Positions 6,479-9,412 of a DNA stretch of 9,412 bases are shown piece after piece (the stretch's first letter is position 1; every line of letters begins with the position of its first letter). The stretch comes from an uncultured Streptomyces sp. (lineage in GTDB: Bacteria > Actinomycetota > Actinomycetes > Streptomycetales > Streptomycetaceae): assembly GCA_946480485.1 (NCBI GenBank), contig CAMLJW010000188.1:1-9412 (forward strand). Direction: 5' to 3'. Under the pieces are notes generated by a model that was not told the origin of the DNA, made no database searches, and worked only from the letters and a program-made list of their open reading frames with translations. The translations under genes and the position numbers were made by a program.

Positions 6479-6958
6479 TTGCGCCGCGCCGTCTGTCCCG
6501 GGTCGTACGACCCTGTCACCAATGGACACCTCGACATCATCGCCCGCGCCTCCAAGCTGTACGACGTGGTGCATGTCGTCGTGATGATCAATCAGTCCAA
6601 GAAGGGTCTGTTCACGGTCGAAAAGCGGCTCGCACTGCTCCGCCAGGTCACCGCCGAGTACGGCAACGTCGAGGTGGAGTCCTTCCACGGCCTCCTCGTC
6701 GACTTCTGCAAGGAGCGCGACATCCCCGCGATCGTCAAGGGGCTGCGCGCGGTCAGCGACTTCGACTACGAGCTGCAGATGGCCCAGATGAACAACGGCC
6801 TCTCCGGGGTCGAGACCCTCTTCGTCCCGACAAACCCCACCTACAGCTTCCTCTCCTCCTCGCTCGTCAAAGAGGTCGCGGCCTGGGGCGGCGACGTCTC
6901 CCATCTGGTGCCGCCGGTGGTCCTGGAAGCTCTCACCAAGCGCCTCGAGGAAGACTGA
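6479..6958 (+). CDS. coaD: Phosphopantetheine adenylyltransferase CoaD
   Basis: Transfers AMP from ATP to 4'-phosphopantetheine to give dephospho-CoA, the penultimate step of coenzyme A synthesis. The nucleotidylyltransferase signature PGSYDPVTNGHLDI (with T14-x-x-H17, the TxGH-type ATP site) is followed by IVKGLRAVSDFDYELQMAQMN and the TYSFLSSSLVKEVA loop. I prefer the TTG at 6479. It has GAGGGA (6467-6472) 6 bases upstream and gives 159 residues, matching the family length. The alternative ATG at 6449, coupled to rsmD by ATGA, would add ten residues whose codons (GGA, CCA, GGA, CCT) are atypical for this genome and which precede the family's conserved start. Tyr10 replaces the usual Phe of PG(S/T)FDP; this looks conservative. 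Confidence 0.94.
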   Translation: MRRAVCPGSYDPVTNGHLDIIARASKLYDVVHVVVMINQSKKGLFTVEKRLALLRQVTAEYGNVEVESFHGLLVDFCKERDIPAIVKGLRAVSDFDYELQMAQMNNGLSGVETLFVPTNPTYSFLSSSLVKEVAAWGGDVSHLVPPVVLEALTKRLEED

Positions 6959-7181
6959 GCTCCCCCAGGTTTACGGCAAGCTGAGAGGCTTTCGGGCTAC
7001 CTCTGATCGGGCGGTCGTACCCTGGCACGCACACGTTCAGCGGTGTCGTCAGTCGCCGACGCTCCGCGTCGACTCCTTCCTCCGCCTTGGAATCGCATGC
7101 ACCACCCCCCGCCCGCTCTCCGATCGAAGGCGGCCCGACAGCCTCTGAGAAACCGAGACGCCCGCTGACCTGACCGCCCCG

Positions 7182-7232
7182 ACCTGACAGTCCGTCATCA
7201 GGTGTCGGACCGTGCGGGAGTGGCCGTACAGT
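7182..7232 (+). promoter_or_regulatory. Candidate promoter/operator of the SepIVA-like gene
   Basis: This lies in the 320-bp gene-free stretch 6959-7278. ACCTGA (7182-7187) and TCAGGT (7198-7203) form an inverted repeat with a 10-base spacer. TACAGT (7227-7232) fits a TANNNT -10 box, but the hexamer 18 bases upstream (TGTCGG) is a poor -35. An alternative -10, TACCCT (7018-7023), also lacks a good -35. GACCTGAC is repeated at 7167-7174 and 7181-7188. I see no clear coaD terminator and nothing else in this stretch. Confidence 0.3.
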
Positions 7233-7278
7233 CGACCCGTCCGTCTCCATCACAGCTGTAGAGAGTGGCGAGCACACG

Positions 7279-8370
7279 GTGGACGTGCAGAAGAAGCTCG
7301 ATGAGATCGTCGCGGCGGTCGGCGGCGCCCGTTCCATGCCCATGTCGGCCTCGTGCGTGGTCAACCGCGCCGAGCTGCTCTCCATGCTCGAAGAGGTGCG
7401 TCAGGCCCTGCCCGACTCCCTAGCCCAGGCCCAGGAGCTCATCGGTGGCCGCGAGCAGATGGTCGAGCAGGCCCGCCAGGAGGCCGAGCGGATCATCGAC
7501 TCCGCGCACGCCGAGCGCGGCTCGCTGATCTCCGGCACCGAGGTCGCCCGCAGTTCCCAGAACGAGGCCGACCGCATCCTCGCCGAGGCACGCAAGGAGG
7601 CCGAGGAGATCCGCGCGGAGGCCGACGACTACGTCGACTCCAAGCTCGCCAACTTCGAGGTCGTCCTCACCAAGACCCTCGGCTCCGTCGGCCGCGGCCG
7701 TGAGAAGCTCCTCGGCTCCGGGCCGGGCGTCGACGAGCAGGGGTACGAGGACGAGGACGCCCCCGAGCGCAGCCACGACCCCGAGACCCTGCGCCGCAAC
7801 GCCGACGACTACGTCGACATCAAGCTCGGCGCCTTCGAGGCCGTCCTCGCGAAGACCTTGCAGGCGGTCGGCCGCGGCCGCCAGAAGCTCCACGGCCGCA
7901 TCGCCACTGACGACCTGGGTTCGCTCACGGACGACGGGACGCCCGTGCAGCACACCACCGACGCCGAGTACCTGGACGGCCTCGCGGCCCCCGCGAAGGC
8001 CCCCGGGCGGCCCGCCGAACAGGCCCCTGTCGCGTCCTCCGAGCAGCCGTACGGCGGGCAGGACCAGCACCAGCAGTACGCGTACCAGCAGCAGACCGAC
8101 GGGTACGGCTACCAGCAGCAGTACGCCCAGCAGGACCCGTACGCATATCAGCAGCAGGCCGATCCGTACACCACATACCCGCAGCAGCAGGAATACGGTC
8201 AGCAGGCCGCGTACGACCCGCACCAGGAGCAGCAGCCCTACGGGCAGCCGCAGGCGCAATCGCAACAGCCGCCGCATCCGGACGCCCTCGACGAGACCAG
8301 CCTCTTCGACACGAGCATGATCAGCACCGAGCAGCTGCGCCAGTACGAGCAGGAGCGCGGCGGACGCTGA
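7279..8370 (+). CDS. SepIVA/DivIVA-like coiled-coil protein with Q/Y-rich tail
   Basis: A 363-residue protein related to the mycobacterial septation factor SepIVA, often annotated as a cell division initiation protein. Its function in Streptomyces is not known to me. Residues 1-60 (LDEIVAAVGGARSMPMSASC and the following VVNRAELLSML) match the family N-terminus. Residues 60-114 form an Ala/Glu-rich coiled coil (QARQEAERI, NEADRILAEARKEAEEI). The family's terminal module ADDYVDxKLxxFExVLxKTL..VGRGRxKL occurs twice, at 115-144 and 175-204, exactly 60 residues apart. Residues 255-334 are 29 Gln and 13 Tyr in 80. The end (335-363) is a conserved-looking acidic/amphipathic tail, DETSLFDTSMISTEQLRQYE. 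There is no transmembrane segment. The GTG start has only a weak GGCGAG (7267-7272) before it, but the family N-terminus supports it. Confidence 0.85.
   Translation: MDVQKKLDEIVAAVGGARSMPMSASCVVNRAELLSMLEEVRQALPDSLAQAQELIGGREQMVEQARQEAERIIDSAHAERGSLISGTEVARSSQNEADRILAEARKEAEEIRAEADDYVDSKLANFEVVLTKTLGSVGRGREKLLGSGPGVDEQGYEDEDAPERSHDPETLRRNADDYVDIKLGAFEAVLAKTLQAVGRGRQKLHGRIATDDLGSLTDDGTPVQHTTDAEYLDGLAAPAKAPGRPAEQAPVASSEQPYGGQDQHQQYAYQQQTDGYGYQQQYAQQDPYAYQQQADPYTTYPQQQEYGQQAAYDPHQEQQPYGQPQAQSQQPPHPDALDETSLFDTSMISTEQLRQYEQERGGR
7621..7890 (+). repeat. In-frame intragenic duplication (two 90-nt copies, 180-nt period)
   Basis: Bases 7621-7710 and 7801-7890 encode 30-residue copies identical at 22 positions: ADDYVDSKLANFEVVLTKTL… and ADDYVDIKLGAFEAVLAKTL…, both ending VGRGR(E/Q)KL. 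The nucleotide copies are also close. The intervening 30 residues are acidic and dissimilar to either copy. Confidence 0.9.
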
Positions 8371-8410
8371 GGCCGGGGGGACGCCGAGGCCGGGTGACGC
8401 AGATGCCGGG
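8364..8410 (+). repeat. ACGCNGANGCCGGG triplicate starting on a stop codon
   Basis: ACGCTGAGGCCGGG (8364-8377), ACGCCGAGGCCGGG (8381-8394) and ACGCAGATGCCGGG (8397-8410) recur at 17- and 16-base spacing. The first copy spans the TGA stop (8368-8370) of the SepIVA-like gene. It resembles the array on the recG stop in layout but not in sequence. Confidence 0.7.
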
Positions 8411-8441
8411 GGCGCACGCAGGCGCCCGGGGCTGCGGGCGC
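8410..8441 (+). terminator. Alternative hairpins after the SepIVA-like gene
   Basis: GCGCCC (8422-8427) can pair with GGGCGC upstream (8410-8415, 6-nt loop) or with GGGCGC downstream (8436-8441, 8-nt loop); the two are mutually exclusive. No T-run follows. It sits between the stop codon and the next promoter, so it most likely terminates the upstream transcript. Confidence 0.45.
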
Positions 8442-8449
8442 ACACCGGA

Positions 8450-8479
8450 TTGGGCCGAGAGTGAAAGGTCCAGTATCCT
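8450..8479 (+). promoter_or_regulatory. Sigma-HrdB-type promoter for yceD-rpmF
   Basis: TTGGGC (8450-8455) and TATCCT (8474-8479) are separated by 18 bases, a good fit to the Streptomyces vegetative pattern TTGACN-N18-TANNNT. Transcription would start near 8486, giving a leader of about 85 nt before the ATG at 8570. This is the best promoter match in the window. Confidence 0.6.
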
Positions 8480-8549
8480 GGCTCTTCGGTCGCGCGTACG
8501 TCCGCGATCCACGCTGCCTGCGAATATCCGGGGTGGCGTCCCTCTGGAG

Positions 8550-8563
8550 TTTCGAGATCGAAA
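8550..8563 (+). promoter_or_regulatory. TTTCGA-GA-TCGAAA palindrome next to the yceD start
   Basis: A perfect 6-base inverted repeat with a 2-base centre ends 6 bases before the ATG at 8570, where a Shine-Dalgarno would be expected. The only purine-rich element, AGCAGGA (8563-8569), abuts the start codon. It could be an operator or merely coincidental. Confidence 0.25.
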
Positions 8564-8569
8564 GCAGGA

Positions 8570-9211
8570 ATGGCCCTGAACGCCCGCCTCGACCACCGCA
8601 ACCCTCTCGTGTTCGACACACACGAGCTGGGGCGGCGTCCTGGTGCGCTGCAGCGCCTGACCCGCACGGTCGACGCTCCCAAGGATCTCGGTATCCGGGG
8701 AGTGATCGGAGTGCCGGAAGGCGCGCCGGTGGATCTCGAGGTCCGACTCGAGTCGGTCATGGAAGGTGTGCTTGTCACAGGCACCGCCCGTGCACGGGCC
8801 GAGGGTGAGTGCGTAAGGTGTCTGGAGTCGCTCGAGCTGGAACTCGAAGCGGATATCCAGGAGATGTTCTCGTACCCTGACGCCGACGACCGGGGCCGCC
8901 CCAAAGCGGAGCCGGCCAACGACGCCGAGGACGCAGAAAACGAGGACAGGCTCTTCATCGAGGACGGTCTGTTCGACCTCGAACCAGTGCTGCGTGACGC
9001 GGTGGTGCTTGCACTGCCGATGCAGCCGGTGTGCCAGGACGACTGTCCGGGTCTGTGTTCCCAGTGCGGAGTGCGGCTCGCTGACGACCCGGACCACCAC
9101 CATGACGCCGTCGACATCCGTTGGGCGGCACTGCAGGGACTCGCCGGTTCACTCGAAGATGGCGAGAAGGACGAGATGAGCGGCGCCGAAGCGGGCGTCG
9201 ACGAGAAGTAG
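8570..9211 (+). CDS. YceD/DUF177 family protein, 23S rRNA accumulation
   Basis: A 213-residue member of the family of E. coli YceD, which is needed for normal 23S rRNA levels and is almost always encoded next to rpmF. The motif GECVRCLE (79-86) gives C81/C84, and the conserved C-terminal [13 protein letters not shown] gives C155, C159, C163 and C166, followed by an [10 protein letters not shown] stretch. This cysteine/histidine set suggests a metal site, by inference. A long acidic linker (about 103-128) separates the halves. The ATG at 8570 lacks a properly spaced Shine-Dalgarno, but no in-frame start lies nearby upstream and the family N-terminus fits. Its TAG stop is 11 bases before rpmF, so the two are co-transcribed, probably with rnc beyond the edge. 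Confidence 0.9.
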   Translation: MALNARLDHRNPLVFDTHELGRRPGALQRLTRTVDAPKDLGIRGVIGVPEGAPVDLEVRLESVMEGVLVTGTARARAEGECVRCLESLELELEADIQEMFSYPDADDRGRPKAEPANDAEDAENEDRLFIEDGLFDLEPVLRDAVVLALPMQPVCQDDCPGLCSQCGVRLADDPDHHHDAVDIRWAALQGLAGSLEDGEKDEMSGAEAGVDEK

Positions 9212-9220
9212 GAGAAGTAG
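9203..9220 (+). repeat. Perfect 9-bp tandem duplication giving a double in-frame stop
   Basis: GAGAAGTAG occurs at 9203-9211 and again at 9212-9220. The copies are in the yceD frame, so the gene reads Glu-Lys-stop-Glu-Lys-stop. The junction also creates AGGAGA, the Shine-Dalgarno of rpmF, 7 bases before its GTG. Confidence 0.85.
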
Positions 9221-9222
9221 CC

Positions 9223-9396
9223 GTGGCTGTTCCGAAGCGGAAGATGTCGCGCAGCAACACGCGCCACCGCCGGTCGCAGTGGAAGGCTGCGGTCCCCACC
9301 CTGGTTGCGTGCGAGCGCTGCCACGAGCCCAAGCAGCAGCACATCGCCTGCCCGGCTTGCGGCACCTACAACAAGCGCCAGGTCCTCGAGGTCTGA
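9223..9396 (+). CDS. rpmF: Ribosomal protein bL32, zinc-ribbon (C+) form
   Basis: 50S ribosomal protein of 57 residues. The N-terminus [20 protein letters not shown] is diagnostic for L32. Two CxxC pairs (C30/C33 and C43/C46, reading CERC…CPACG) form the zinc ribbon, so this is the zinc-dependent paralogue, like the L28 in this window. The start is GTG at 9223. GGAGA (9211-9215) lies 7 bases upstream and overlaps the end of the yceD gene. The longer open frame reaching back to 9121 lies inside yceD and is not coding. In Streptomyces rnc (RNase III) usually follows; only 16 bases remain here, so it is not visible. Confidence 0.96.
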   Translation: MAVPKRKMSRSNTRHRRSQWKAAVPTLVACERCHEPKQQHIACPACGTYNKRQVLEV

Positions 9397-9412
9397 GCGG
9401 CTGGTGAGAGGC

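Noticed and set aside
7420..9342. 640-residue open frame on the minus strand
   Set aside because: It runs antisense through three well-supported plus-strand genes and a promoter region. Long antisense frames are normal in sequence with such GC-biased third positions, and the translation shows no recognisable family.
1..9412. Mobile element, CRISPR, defence or toxin-antitoxin system
   Set aside because: Every coding frame belongs to a conserved housekeeping order. No transposase, terminal inverted repeats, attachment-site repeats or spaced repeats of CRISPR type were seen.

Overview
This window looks like a stretch of Streptomyces chromosome (or a very close actinobacterial relative). GC content is very high with G/C-ending codons, GTG and TTG starts are common, and the gene order (thiD, rpmB, DhaL/DAK protein, recG, rsmD, coaD, SepIVA/DivIVA-like coiled coil, YceD/DUF177, rpmF) is the conserved Streptomyces arrangement that leads into rnc just beyond the right edge. 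The species cannot be named from the sequence alone. No tRNA, rRNA, insertion sequence, integrase, CRISPR array or horizontally acquired cargo was seen, and I found no in-frame TTA (bldA-dependent) codon in any gene called.

Layout. Positions 1-621 hold the 3' part of thiD (thiamine pyrimidine kinase), converging on rpmB (L28, minus strand, 802-987), which has a clear intrinsic terminator at 732-761. A 261-bp divergent intergenic region (988-1248) separates rpmB from a FakA/YloV-type DhaL-domain kinase (1249-2973). It carries palindromic GATC-rich sequence on the rpmB side and, on the other side, a leader whose GCCTCCTT is a perfect complement of the kinase's Shine-Dalgarno. A 477-bp gap (2974-3450) with tandem GC hairpins, a TTGACA box and a strong 10-bp hairpin precedes recG (3451-5664). 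A 200-bp gap with two tandem-repeat tracts, one a canonical G-quadruplex motif, separates recG from rsmD (5865-6452). coaD follows almost directly (preferred TTG start 6479). After a 320-bp gap comes a SepIVA-like coiled-coil protein (7279-8370) with an internal 60-residue-period duplication and a Gln/Tyr-rich tail. A recognisable sigma-HrdB-type promoter (8450-8479) then drives the yceD-like gene (8570-9211) and rpmF (9223-9396).

Functionally this is a housekeeping locus: cofactor synthesis (thiD, coaD), ribosome parts and maturation (rpmB, rsmD, yceD, rpmF), DNA repair (recG), a probable lipid-precursor kinase, and a probable septation/polar-growth coiled-coil protein. I do not see a new defence or mobile system. 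The parts most worth a second look lie between or inside ordinary genes: short tandem duplications anchored on three different stop codons, the four-tetrad G-quadruplex motif after recG, the possible anti-Shine-Dalgarno switch before the DhaL kinase, and the duplicated module plus prion-like Q/Y tail of the SepIVA-like protein.
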